Assembly: GCF_001418205.1 (NCBI RefSeq)
Contig: NZ_LIQF01000010.1
Location: forward strand, 69,102 to 121,027
Length of the DNA stretch: 51,926 nt
DNA from: Marinomonas fungiae
GTDB taxonomy: Bacteria; Pseudomonadota; Gammaproteobacteria; Pseudomonadales; Marinomonadaceae
Reading direction: 5' to 3'
In this document: piece after piece, positions 35,231 to 44,900 of the stretch
How positions within the stretch are numbered: position 1 is the first letter of the stretch
Layout: each line of letters starts with the position of its first letter
Position numbers and translations under genes: made by a program
The notes under the pieces: model-generated
What the model was told of the DNA's origin: nothing
The model's input: only the letters and a program-made list of their open reading frames with translations
The model's database searches: none

Positions 35231-36174
35231 GCCGCTTCTCCTTTTTGGAAGTTAAACCAGTTTTCCGTGATCTGGTGATGCAGCGCGATAATATCGAGCT
35301 GAATGTCGTTTAAGTAATCACTGAATTCTTCGTTTAATTCACTTGAATGTTCCACCGTACGAGTGTGCTCAAGCAGCCTTTCCGCACACGCAATGACAAT
35401 TCCTGAGCGAGGTAGAAAAGACGCTGCGAGCTTGATTTGCTCAACACAGTAACGTTGTGAACGAGGAAAGTAAGGGTCGTTAAGCAAGAAGGTGACGGCT
35501 TTAGCGCCACGAATCGAGCTGCGCATCGTGCGACGGAAGCTCAAATAGGCGCTTTGTGATTTCAGCACTTTCGACCATACAACCTGACCAAGCTCTACGT
35601 CTTGCTCAGGTTGGGCTTGGCTCATTAAAGACGTCGCGGCATCAATGATTCGAGTGTTCATATCGACACGCTCAAGATAGCGGCCAAGAATCAAAAACTG
35701 CCAACCTGCATCACGGTCCATGGTGGCCGCGAGCAATCCGATGATTTTTTGGCAACCTTCAATAATGGTATTCAAGTAAGCATGGCGAGCCGAGCGGTTA
35801 ATGCCTTGTTTGATGTTCTGTTTAGCATACAAATCCAACTCATTGACCAGTTCCCACATTTCATTGGGTAGCACATCACGGGTCGTACGAATATTCTCGC
35901 GCGCCATTTTGAGGGAAGAAAGCAACGAACTTGGGTTGTCATCGTCGGCTAGTAAGAACTTCACCACATTACGTTCATCACGAACTTTGTAACGATGGTT
36001 GAAAGCTTCCACGCCGCTATTGATCTCAATTAGGTTGTACCAAGAAATCTCCACCACATTGTGTGGCAGGTCGTACAACAAATCATCGTAGACGCTAACT
36101 AAACGAGCCGTATTTTCCACGCGCTCTAAGTAGCGAGCACTCCAGTATAAGCGTTCTGCAACTCTTGAAAGCAT
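35227..36174 (-). CDS. Alpha-E domain protein (DUF403)
   Basis: A 315-residue all-helical protein, a stand-alone copy of the domain fused to the C-terminus of the 856-residue protein. Both begin with the same pattern: LSRVAERLYWSARYLERVEN here, LPSRVVENLFWFGRYAERAE in the fusion. A conserved Arg/Glu-rich core is seen throughout, including LGRYLERVDMNTRIIDA. The biochemical role of alpha-E proteins is unknown; they always accompany permuted ATP-grasp proteins. The ATG is two bases after the stop of the ATP-grasp gene and the stop overlaps the DUF2126 gene by four, indicating coupled translation. Confidence 0.9.
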   Translation of the reverse strand: MLSRVAERLYWSARYLERVENTARLVSVYDDLLYDLPHNVVEISWYNLIEINSGVEAFNHRYKVRDERNVVKFLLADDDNPSSLLSSLKMARENIRTTRDVLPNEMWELVNELDLYAKQNIKQGINRSARHAYLNTIIEGCQKIIGLLAATMDRDAGWQFLILGRYLERVDMNTRIIDAATSLMSQAQPEQDVELGQVVWSKVLKSQSAYLSFRRTMRSSIRGAKAVTFLLNDPYFPRSQRYCVEQIKLAASFLPRSGIVIACAERLLEHTRTVEHSSELNEEFSDYLNDIQLDIIALHHQITENWFNFQKGEAA

Positions 36175-36176
36175 GA

Positions 36177-37631
36177 TTAAGCTCCTTTAGTGTCCACAAT
36201 CCAAGTATCTTTACTACCACCACCTTGTGACGAATTGACGACGAGAGAACCTTTTCTCATGGCAACTCGGGTTAAACCGCCCGTGGTCACATAGGTGTTT
36301 TTGCTTTGTAAAATAAACGGACGCAAATCTAAATGGCGTGGTTCCAACGAGCCTTTACCGATCAAGGTCGGCGCAGTCGAAAGCTTCAAAGTCGGCTGAG
36401 CAATGTAATTACGTGGATTAGCCTTGATCAATTCAGCAAACAGCTGCTGCTCTTTCTTCGTCGAATGGGGGCCAACCAACATACCGTAGCCACCGGATTC
36501 ATTGGCTGGTTTGACGACCAATTCATCAAGGTGTGCCAATACGTACTCGCGATCCTTTTCGTCATCGCATAGGTAGGTTTTCACATTTTTTAGAATCGGC
36601 TCTTCGTTTAGGTAATAACGAATCAAATCCGGTACGTAGGCGTAAACCACTTTGTCATCCGCCACGCCTGCACCCGGAGCGTTGGCTAAGGCCACATTGC
36701 CAGCTTTCCAAGCTCGCATTAACCCCGCAACGCCTAATACCGAATCTGGATGGAAAGCCTCAGGGTCGAGGAATAAGTCATCGATACGACGATAAATGAC
36801 ATCGACACGCTCTGGGCCGTAGATGGTTTTCATGTAGACGCAATCGTCTTCATCAACAAATAAGTCTGCACCTTCGACCAACTCAACCCCCATTTGCTGT
36901 GCCAGAAAGGCATGCTCAAAGTAAGCCGAGTTATAAATGCCTGGAGTGAGTACGACGATTTCCGGACGCTCTACCTCTCGCGGAGATAAAGCTGCCAAGG
37001 TATCGAATAGGTCAGAGGTATAAGCCCCTACAGGTAGAATTTTGTCGTTCTCAAATAGCTCTGGTAGTACGCGCTTAGTGATAGCGCGATTTTCCAACAT
37101 ATAGGAGACGCCAGATGGCACTCGTAAATTGTCTTCTAGTACAAAAAATTCACCGTGTTCATCGCGCACCAAATCGGTGCCACAAATGTGGGCCCAAACG
37201 CCATATTTTGGTGACACGCCGACGCATTCTGGACGGAAGTTTTTGGAATCTCTAATGATGTGTTCTGGAATGATGCCGTCTTTGATACAGCGTTGATCGT
37301 GGTAGAGGTCGTTAATGAAGTGGTTAAGAGCGGTGAGTCGTTGTTTGAGGCCTTGGGCGGTAGTTTCCCAGTCCGTGGCGGCTATGGTTCGAGGTACGAT
37401 ATCAAATGGCCAAGCCCGATCAATATTGCCTTCCTCCGTATAGACCGTAAAACTAATGCCCATTTCTTGGACGGTGGCCTCGGCAGTGATTCGGCGTTTT
37501 TCGAGTTCTTCTGGCGGTAAGCCATCTAAGTATTCTAATAATTGTTTAGCCGGTGTTCTGGCTTGTCCCTGAAAATCGATGAGTTCATCGAAGAAGGGGT
37601 CTGAATTATATTTTTCTGTTAGTTTATCCAT
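36177..37631 (-). CDS. Circularly permuted ATP-grasp protein (DUF404/DUF407)
   Basis: First gene of the cluster. A 484-residue predicted ATP-dependent carboxylate-amine ligase. Motifs: FVLEDNLRVPSGVSYMLENR at 163-182, IVVLTPGIYNSAYFEHAFLA at 225-244, and VVKPANESGGYGM at 372-384 with the glycine-rich nucleotide loop intact. A C-terminal Ser/Gly-rich end follows (SSQGGGSKDTWIV). Substrate and product are unknown; family members are predicted to build or modify short peptides. A GGGGA ribosome site precedes the ATG by nine bases and a plausible promoter lies about 115 bases upstream. Confidence 0.9.
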   Translation of the reverse strand: MDKLTEKYNSDPFFDELIDFQGQARTPAKQLLEYLDGLPPEELEKRRITAEATVQEMGISFTVYTEEGNIDRAWPFDIVPRTIAATDWETTAQGLKQRLTALNHFINDLYHDQRCIKDGIIPEHIIRDSKNFRPECVGVSPKYGVWAHICGTDLVRDEHGEFFVLEDNLRVPSGVSYMLENRAITKRVLPELFENDKILPVGAYTSDLFDTLAALSPREVERPEIVVLTPGIYNSAYFEHAFLAQQMGVELVEGADLFVDEDDCVYMKTIYGPERVDVIYRRIDDLFLDPEAFHPDSVLGVAGLMRAWKAGNVALANAPGAGVADDKVVYAYVPDLIRYYLNEEPILKNVKTYLCDDEKDREYVLAHLDELVVKPANESGGYGMLVGPHSTKKEQQLFAELIKANPRNYIAQPTLKLSTAPTLIGKGSLEPRHLDLRPFILQSKNTYVTTGGLTRVAMRKGSLVVNSSQGGGSKDTWIVDTKGA

Positions 37632-37745
37632 ATTTATTATTTCCCCATTGACGGCTGAGGGATTTCATCAACACAGTCTGTTCTAGTGTCCCTTATAGGA
37701 TATTGATGAACCAAAACGACGTGTAAGGCAAGTGAAACTTATCTC

Positions 37746-37774
37746 ACTATATGGGTTAGCAATTTCTAAGCCAA
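37746..37774 (-). promoter_or_regulatory. Predicted promoter of the ATP-grasp/alpha-E operon
   Basis: On the minus strand TTGGCT (37769-37774) and TATAGT (37746-37751) have 17 bases between them. It lies in the 270-base divergent gap with the monooxygenase gene. No operator palindrome is evident. Confidence 0.45.
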
Positions 37775-37901
37775 AACCAATGGGGGGCGTTCTGGCTTAT
37801 TTACATAGAAAACTTACTCTTAATCAGAATTTATATCAGGTTAATGTGAAACCTTTTTGATATGATCCAAAGCGGATGAGTTAACAAGTAAGGATTGGAT
37901 T

Positions 37902-39104
37902 GTGGCGCTACAAAACCAAGCGAGCCGAGTCATTGTCGTTGGTGCAGGGATTGGTGGTTTGACGGTGGCACTTGGATTGGCCAAAAATGGATTTCAAGTG
38001 CGTATCTTTGAGCAGGCTTCTAGCCTAAGTGAAGTCGGTGCGGGTCTTCAACTAAGCCCCAACGCGGTCAAAGTATTACGGCAGTTTGGCATTGCTGGGG
38101 CTGTCTCTAATCATATTTTTTCTCCTAAATACGCCTGTATTCGCGATTACCAAAGCGGTCGTTATTACCTTAAATCCCCATTGGGGAAGTCAGTTGAGCA
38201 ACGCTATGGAGCGCCTTATTGGCATATTCATCGTGCGGATCTGCATAAAGAATTAGTTCAAGCCTGTTATACCGCCGGAGTCGAGATTGAACTTGACCAT
38301 CGGGTGTTGGGCTACCGCAATGAAAAGAAACACGTCACAGTCCTACTGGATAAAAAAACTGAACATGTGGACTTAGTGATTGGTGCCGATGGCATTCATT
38401 CGAAAGTGCGCGAGTTGATGTTGGGCGTACAAGCCCCCATCTTTACTGGTCAGGTCGCATGGCGTGGTACTGTGCCCGCTGCAGCCATTAAAGGTGCTGA
38501 AATACAGCCGAATGCCACCGTATGGGCGGGGCCAAATAAGCATTTGGTGACGTACTACTTACGTGGTGGCGAGTTGGTGAATTTTATAGCGGTCGAAGAG
38601 CGTTCTAAGTGGCAGCAAGAATCTTGGCGCCAAGAAGGGGATGTGAATGAATTGCGTCGTAAGTTTATTGGCTGGCACCCTGAAGTCAGTGCGGTACTAG
38701 AAGCTTGCGATACGACTTTCCTATGGGCTTTGAATGGCCGACCTAGCTTATCGAAATGGCACGATGAACGTGTGGTATTGCTCGGCGATGCCTGTCATCC
38801 AATGCTGCCATTTATGGCGCAGGGGGCGGCTATGGCGATTGAAGATGCTTATGTCTTAACGCAGGCCTTATTAAAGTACCCTTATGCGCAGGCATTTGAA
38901 AAATATGAAGATTTACGCAAGCCACGAGCTACCGCCATTCAGAAACAATCCCGTGACAACACGGGCTTGTATCATATGCATGGTGGCTGGCAAGGGCGTA
39001 TGAAGCTGCAAGCCTTAGGACTCGCCTCTAAGTACGCCAGTGGCATCATCCATGCAAAGTTAGACAGTATTTATGGCTACGACGTAACGACCTTGCCGAT
39101 CTAA
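37902..39104 (+). CDS. FAD-dependent aromatic-ring monooxygenase
   Basis: A class A flavin monooxygenase of 400 residues, resembling salicylate and 3-hydroxybenzoate hydroxylases. It probably adds oxygen to an aromatic acid using NAD(P)H. Visible: the FAD Rossmann motif VIVVGAGIGGLTVALGLAKNG (GAGIGG at 15-20), the middle DG motif VIGADGIHSKVR, and the second FAD motif VVLLGDACHPMLPFMAQGAAMAIEDA. Starts at a GTG with AAGGA seven bases upstream. The next gene (EamA exporter) follows after 23 bases and is likely co-transcribed. No ring-cleavage gene is nearby, so the substrate is open. Confidence 0.88.
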   Translation: MALQNQASRVIVVGAGIGGLTVALGLAKNGFQVRIFEQASSLSEVGAGLQLSPNAVKVLRQFGIAGAVSNHIFSPKYACIRDYQSGRYYLKSPLGKSVEQRYGAPYWHIHRADLHKELVQACYTAGVEIELDHRVLGYRNEKKHVTVLLDKKTEHVDLVIGADGIHSKVRELMLGVQAPIFTGQVAWRGTVPAAAIKGAEIQPNATVWAGPNKHLVTYYLRGGELVNFIAVEERSKWQQESWRQEGDVNELRRKFIGWHPEVSAVLEACDTTFLWALNGRPSLSKWHDERVVLLGDACHPMLPFMAQGAAMAIEDAYVLTQALLKYPYAQAFEKYEDLRKPRATAIQKQSRDNTGLYHMHGGWQGRMKLQALGLASKYASGIIHAKLDSIYGYDVTTLPI

Positions 39105-39127
39105 GTTACCTTGATCAAGGATTTTCT

Positions 39128-40012
39128 GTGAGTGCATCGCCTTCGCATTTTAAAGCCGAGCTGATATTGGTTCTGGTGACCGTTATTGCAGCATTTGGTT
39201 GGATTTTTTCCAAAGAAGCTTTGGCAGGATTGCCACCGATTTTCTTCTTAGGCATTCGCTTTGTGATCGCTGGCATCGTTTTGTTTTTTGTTGGTGCACG
39301 TTTTTTTAAAGGCGTTCGCTGGCAAGATCTAAAAGGCGCCATGGCTGTGGGAGCAGTGATGGGCGTGGCGATGATGTTCTGGATTGTCGGCCTTGATCAG
39401 GTCAGTAATATCGGTGTTGGTGCATTCATTAACAGTCTAGGCGTCATTTTGGTGCCTGTGTTTGCTCGTTTGCTCTTTAATGAGCAGCCTGCACGCAGCA
39501 TTTGGATTGCGCTGCCCGTGGCGGTGATCGGATTGGCTTGTTTAGCGCTCGGTAATGGTTTGAGCTTTGAATGGGCGCAGGTCTATTTCTTTATTGCGGC
39601 GGTAACCTTTGCATTGCAATTTAACTTGCTGACGCGTATGTCTACCAAGTTGCACGTATTGGTGCTCACAGCGATTCAACTTTTTACGGCTGGAAGCCTT
39701 ATGCTGATGGTCTCTCCGACAATGGAAGAGATCCCTCATACGGTGCCGCTGTCGATCGTTGGTTGGTTTTTAGCCAGCACCTTGATTGCTACCAGTTTGC
39801 GCTTTTTATTACAGACCTACGCGCAAAGTTTAACGCCCGCTAGCAATGCTGCTGTGATCATGAATTTAGAACCAGTATGGACTGCGTTATTTGCAGCACT
39901 CTGGTTTAGTGAAAGCATGACCGGGTTGCAGTTAGGTGGCTGTGTGTTGATCTTTTTTGCCATGCTAGTCAGCAAGTGGAAGCAAGTATGTGTGTTCTTA
40001 AGGTTGCGTTGA
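39128..40012 (+). CDS. EamA/DMT-family transporter
   Basis: A 294-residue membrane protein with two five-helix EamA repeats (about 5-140 and 150-285). The first repeat has the signature FFLGIRFVIAGIVLF and the second has NAAVIMNLEPVWTALFAALWF. Such proteins export amino acids or metabolites. It starts at a GTG with AAGGA eight bases upstream. Its 3' end overlaps the convergent TetR gene by 15 bases. Confidence 0.88.
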   Translation: MSASPSHFKAELILVLVTVIAAFGWIFSKEALAGLPPIFFLGIRFVIAGIVLFFVGARFFKGVRWQDLKGAMAVGAVMGVAMMFWIVGLDQVSNIGVGAFINSLGVILVPVFARLLFNEQPARSIWIALPVAVIGLACLALGNGLSFEWAQVYFFIAAVTFALQFNLLTRMSTKLHVLVLTAIQLFTAGSLMLMVSPTMEEIPHTVPLSIVGWFLASTLIATSLRFLLQTYAQSLTPASNAAVIMNLEPVWTALFAALWFSESMTGLQLGGCVLIFFAMLVSKWKQVCVFLRLR

Positions 40013-40585
40013 GACCACTTGGTCCGGAAATAGCTCATTTAACATATGCTGGAACAAGCGATGTGACGCTTGGCTAAAGGGCTGATCCGTATCATTGCTG
40101 CGGTGAAATAGGCCGTTAGTAAGCGCCACTAAAAATTGCACTCGCGCCAGAATATCCTCTTCATCCTGTAATCCATAACGCTGGCGCACCAGCTTGATAG
40201 CATGCTCAGTGAGGCGACGATCCGCATCAGATTGAATCTCGGCCAACACTGGTGAACGATTGGCTTCGGCCTTTATCTCCATATTTAGCACTCGCTCAAT
40301 TTGAAATTCTTGGCTGTGTTTTTGTTCAAAAATACGTGCAAGCCAGTCTTTTTTCTCGAGGAAGTCTTCCATGATGGCGAGATATTCTTCTGTTTTTTGT
40401 TCTACTACCGCGCGTATGATGTCTTCTTTGTTGGAAAAATAGCGGTACACCTGACCGACACTAAGGCCAGCAGTTTTTGCCATTTCGGCCATGCTGGCTC
40501 TATGAAAGCCTTTTTCAACAACGTGCACGATAAATGCATCAATAATTTGTTGGCGGCGTTGTTCTTGGGTGGGTGACCTTTTCAT
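39998..40585 (-). CDS. TetR/AcrR-family repressor, probable regulator of the RND pump
   Basis: A 195-residue repressor: an N-terminal helix-turn-helix (MAEMAKTAGLSVGQVYRYFSNKEDII, about 30-58) and a C-terminal ligand domain. It is divergent from the RND membrane-fusion gene. Between them lies the palindrome GAATGAACGCTCATTC, the type of site bound by AcrR-like proteins, so it likely represses the pump and itself. No clear ribosome site precedes the ATG. Its 3' end overlaps the EamA gene on the other strand by 15 bases. Confidence 0.88.
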   Translation of the reverse strand: MKRSPTQEQRRQQIIDAFIVHVVEKGFHRASMAEMAKTAGLSVGQVYRYFSNKEDIIRAVVEQKTEEYLAIMEDFLEKKDWLARIFEQKHSQEFQIERVLNMEIKAEANRSPVLAEIQSDADRRLTEHAIKLVRQRYGLQDEEDILARVQFLVALTNGLFHRSNDTDQPFSQASHRLFQHMLNELFPDQVVSTQP

Positions 40586-40638
40586 ATTTATTTACACGAT
40601 TTAAAGATGGGAAGTGTAACGTCCCTAGATTATAGTGT

Positions 40639-40654
40639 GAATGAACGCTCATTC
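40639..40654. promoter_or_regulatory. TetR-type operator upstream of the RND pump
   Basis: GAATGA-ACGC-TCATTC, perfect 6-bp arms, midway between the divergent TetR and RND genes and 33 bases before the pump's start codon. A TATAGT box (40631-40636) immediately precedes it. Confidence 0.7.
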
Positions 40655-40687
40655 TCAAATGATAATTATTGGAGATTTCAAGGTATT

Positions 40688-41884
40688 ATGTTGTCTCGGA
40701 ACTTTCTATTAACAGGGGTGGTGCTGGCCTCGGCGATTTTGGCAGGATGTCAAGAAAGTGAAAGCAGCAAGGCAGGAGCAAGCGCTGCGGCTCAGCAAAT
40801 GCCGAAACCTCAAGTTGGCGTGATCAGCATTGAAAAGCGCCCGGTTGAGCTCACTTCTGAGCTGCCAGGCCGAACTAAGTCGAGCCTAGAAGCGGAAATT
40901 CGACCTCAAGTGGGTGGGATTGTTGAAAAACGCTTGTTTGAAGAAGGGCAAACCGTTTCTGCGGGTGATCTTCTTTATCAACTTGACGATTCAACCTATG
41001 AATCGAATGTTGAACAAGCGCAAGCAGATCTTGATAGTGCTCGTGCAACCTTAACCTCGACCAAACAAACTTATGAGCGTTACAAAACTCTGAAGGAACG
41101 TAACAACGTTTCGCAACAGAACTTGGATGACGCTAATGTGGCTTACCTTTCTGCCGTAGCTGCTGAGAAGCGTGCTGTAGCAGCCTTGAATAGCGCCAAA
41201 ATTGATTTAGCGTACACCAAAATTACCGCACCGATTGATGGCAAAATTGGGATCTCCGATGTCACCGTGGGTGCTTTGGTGACGGCTAATCAATCTGCGC
41301 CGATGACGACGATTCGTGCAACGAATCCAATTTTTGTCGATCTTGCTCAAACCAGTGTTGAGCAATTACGTCAGCGCACTTTGTTGAACCTAGACCATGT
41401 GACCCTAGGTGATCAAAGTGTGTCTTTGGTTCTCGAAGACGGCACAGCCTACCCATACAAAGGTCGTATCACCACACGTGAAGTTAGTGTGAATGAAATG
41501 ACGGGCAGTGTGACGCTGCGAGCAGAGTTTAAAAACCCTGATGGCTTGTTGCTACCTGGTATGTTTGTGCGTGGCCAGATTAATGATTTGAGCGATAGCC
41601 AGGGTATTTTGGTGCCGCAACAAGGTGTGATGCGTAATGTTCAGGGCAATGCTTATGTGTTGGTGGTAAACCCTGAAAACAAAGTTGAGCAGCGCTTGAT
41701 TACGACAGAACGTGCGATTGGTAATCAATGGTACGTAACCGATGGCATCAAAGAAGGCGATAAAGTGATCGTCCAAGGTAGCATGAAAGTACGTCCAGGA
41801 GCCGAAGTAACGACGGTTGAGCTGAAACGTGATCCGCAAACTGGTCGTATGATAGAGGCGAATGCCGCGACGACTGGTCAGTAG
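40688..41884 (+). CDS. RND efflux membrane-fusion lipoprotein (AcrA-like)
   Basis: Periplasmic adaptor linking an RND pump to an outer-membrane TolC-like channel. I start at the ATG at 40688 (398 residues), where a lipoprotein signal follows directly: LLTGVVLASAILAGC with lipidated Cys21. Then come the barrel-sandwich half LEAEIRPQVGGIVEKRLFEEGQ, an alpha-helical hairpin (about 75-150), the second half LAYTKITAPIDGKIG, the beta-barrel, and the MP domain ending KVIVQGSMKVRPGAEV. It is followed after 16 bases by the pump gene. No outer-membrane factor gene is present, so a TolC encoded elsewhere is expected. Confidence 0.93.
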   Translation: MLSRNFLLTGVVLASAILAGCQESESSKAGASAAAQQMPKPQVGVISIEKRPVELTSELPGRTKSSLEAEIRPQVGGIVEKRLFEEGQTVSAGDLLYQLDDSTYESNVEQAQADLDSARATLTSTKQTYERYKTLKERNNVSQQNLDDANVAYLSAVAAEKRAVAALNSAKIDLAYTKITAPIDGKIGISDVTVGALVTANQSAPMTTIRATNPIFVDLAQTSVEQLRQRTLLNLDHVTLGDQSVSLVLEDGTAYPYKGRITTREVSVNEMTGSVTLRAEFKNPDGLLLPGMFVRGQINDLSDSQGILVPQQGVMRNVQGNAYVLVVNPENKVEQRLITTERAIGNQWYVTDGIKEGDKVIVQGSMKVRPGAEVTTVELKRDPQTGRMIEANAATTGQ

Positions 41885-41900
41885 TAAAGGGAGCTTCTAA

Positions 41901-44900
41901 ATGATTGCGCATTTTTTCATTCGGCGACCGGTGTTCGCTTGGGTAATTTCGATTGTCATTATGTTGGCCGGATTACTCGCGATTACTCAGTTGCCTGTGT
42001 CTCAATATCCAAACGTGGCACCGCCATCGATTCGTATTTCCACCACTTACAATGGTGCCTCGGCGGAAACGGTCGAAAACAGTGTTACGCAGATTATTGA
42101 ACAACAACTGACTGGTCTTGATGGCTTACTGTACTTTTCATCCAGTAGTAGCTCGACGGGCCGTGCCAGTATTGATGTAACCTTTGAACAGGGCACAGAT
42201 CCTGACACGGCTCAGGTTCAAGTGCAGAACAAGGTTCAGCAGATTACTTCAAACTTGCCTACCAGTGTGCAACAGCAAGGTGTGACGGTGACTAAGTCAC
42301 AATCAGACTTCCTGTTGATCATGGCGTTGTACGATGAAAACGATCAGGCCATGGCCAGTGACTTATCGGACTACCTTGTATCAAATATGCAAGACCCTAT
42401 TTCACGCCTAGAAGGTGTGGGCAGTGTGCAGATCTTCGGTACCGCGTATGCCATGCGTATCTGGTTGGATCCGTTGAAGTTAGCCACTTATAATCTGATT
42501 CCATCGGATGTGGCGAATGCGATTAAAGCGCAGAATATACAGGTAGCGGCGGGCAGTTTGGGGAGTTACCCAATTGCTAATGGCCAAGAACTGAATGCAA
42601 CGGTAACGGCCCAATCAAAGCTGGAAACCCCAGAGCAGTTTGAAAACATCATCCTCAAGTACGATGACAACGGTGCGACGGTGCGTATTAAAAACGTCGC
42701 TAAAGTGGAAATTGGTAGTGAAAACTACAACTTCTCACCACGTTTGAATGGCCACCCATCAACCGGTTTAGCGGTCATGTTGGCGCCGAGTGCGAACGCT
42801 TTGGAAACTTCTGAGCGCGTGAAAGCCGCTATTGAAGAGCTAAAGCGCGATTTACCACAAGGCTACAAAACCGCGTTGCCATTGGATTCAACGGAGTTCA
42901 TTAAGATCTCCATTGAAGAAGTGGTGAAAACCCTGTTTGAGGCCATCGTGTTGGTGGTCATCGTCATGTTTGTGTTCCTGCAAAGCTGGCGCGCAACCTT
43001 GATCCCTGCGATCGCGGTTCCGGTGGTGTTGCTGGGCACCTTTGGTGTGTTGCAGGCGTTTGGCTACTCGATCAACACCTTGACCATGTTTGCCCTGGTG
43101 CTGTCAATTGGTCTATTGGTGGACGACGCGATCGTGGTGGTGGAGAACGTTGAGCGGGTGATGGAAGAGGAAAATTTGCCGCCCCGTGAAGCGACCATTA
43201 AATCGATGAAAGAGATCACCAGTGCCTTGATTGGTATCACAGTGGTGCTGTCTGCGGTATTTGTTCCGATGGCGTTCTTCAGTGGTTCCACAGGGGTAAT
43301 CTATCGTCAGTTCTCGATCACGATTGTATCGTCTATGGTGCTATCGGTGATTGTGGCGTTGACGCTTTCGCCAGCGCTGTGTGCGACCTTGCTTAAAAAG
43401 CCTAACCATCATGGTGAAAAGCCAGGTTTGGCAGGTTGGTTCAACCGTAACTTTGACCGCATGACTGACCGTTATAGCAATCGTGTAAAGCGCTTGATTC
43501 GCCAACCAGTCCGTTGGTTTGCTGGTTATTTGGTGATTGTGGCAGGCATGGGGTATTTGATGGTGAACACCCCAACGGGGTTCCTGCCAACGGAAGACCA
43601 AGGTAACGTGATGGTTATTGTGTCATTGCCAGAAGGGGCGTCAATGGCGCGTACCGAGGAAGTGATGGCACAAATCCAAGATCACTTCTTGGAGAAAGAA
43701 AAAGATTATGTCGATTCGATCTTTACTATCTCAGGCTTCAGCTTTATGGGGACAGGACAAAATGCGGGTATGGCATTTGTGCTCTTGAAACATTGGGATG
43801 AACGTACTGAGCCGGGCAGTTCGGCGTCGGACATTGTGGGGCGTTCTTACCCTGGTTTGGCTGGCATTCGTGATGCGCAAATTTTCTCGTTGCTGCCCCC
43901 GTCGATTCGTGGTTTAGGCCAAAGTAACGGTTTTACTTTTGAGTTGCAGGCGGCTGGTAACACTGATCGTCAAACCCTACTGGAAATGCGTGACCGTCTA
44001 CTAGGCGATGCTCGTGCGAGTCAGATCTTGTCTGGTGTTCGTATGGGTGGTCAAGGTGAAACGCCACAGTTGCATATTGACATCGACCAAGAGAAAGCCT
44101 TTGCACTGGGCCTATCAATGGCTGATATCAGCAGCACTTTATCGTCAGCTTGGGCGGGTAACTACGTCAATGACTTCATTGATCGTGGTCGAGTGAAGAA
44201 GGTCTACATCCAAGGTGAAGCGGAATACCGTGGTGCGCCTTCTGATCTGCAACATTGGTATGTGCGTGGTAACGGCGATGAAATGACACCGTTTTCTGCG
44301 TTTGCTGACAGTGAATGGGCGTTCGGTCCAAAAGTCTTGACTCGTTTCAATGGCTTGCCATCTTACGAGATTCAAGGCTCAGCAGCTCCAGGGTTAAGCT
44401 CGGGGGATGCCATGGTGGAAATGTCTCGTTTGGCGGATCAGTTACCTCAAGGCACGTCCTACGCGTGGAGTGGTTTATCTTACCAAGAGCAGCAGTCCGG
44501 TGGTCAAACCTACTTCTTATACGCGGTTTCAATCCTAGTGGTCTTTCTTTGTCTTGCCGCTTTGTACGAAAGTTGGACTGTACCGTTCTCGGTTATTCTG
44601 GTGATTCCATTAGGTGTCATCGGTGCGGCTGGGGCGATTTACCTTCGTGATCTGCAAAACGATGTGTACTTCCAAGTGGCTCTATTGACCATTATTGGTC
44701 TATCGTCGAAAAACGCGATCCTAATCGTCGAATTCGCGGAGGCTGCTTATCGTCGTGGTGAGGATATTTGGCATGCTGCAGCGGAAGGTGCGCGCTTGCG
44801 TTTACGTCCAATCATTATGACATCGTTGGCATTTATCGTGGGAACTATGCCGCTAGCCTTGTCATCAGGAGCGGGGGCTAACAGTCGTATTTCAATCGGT

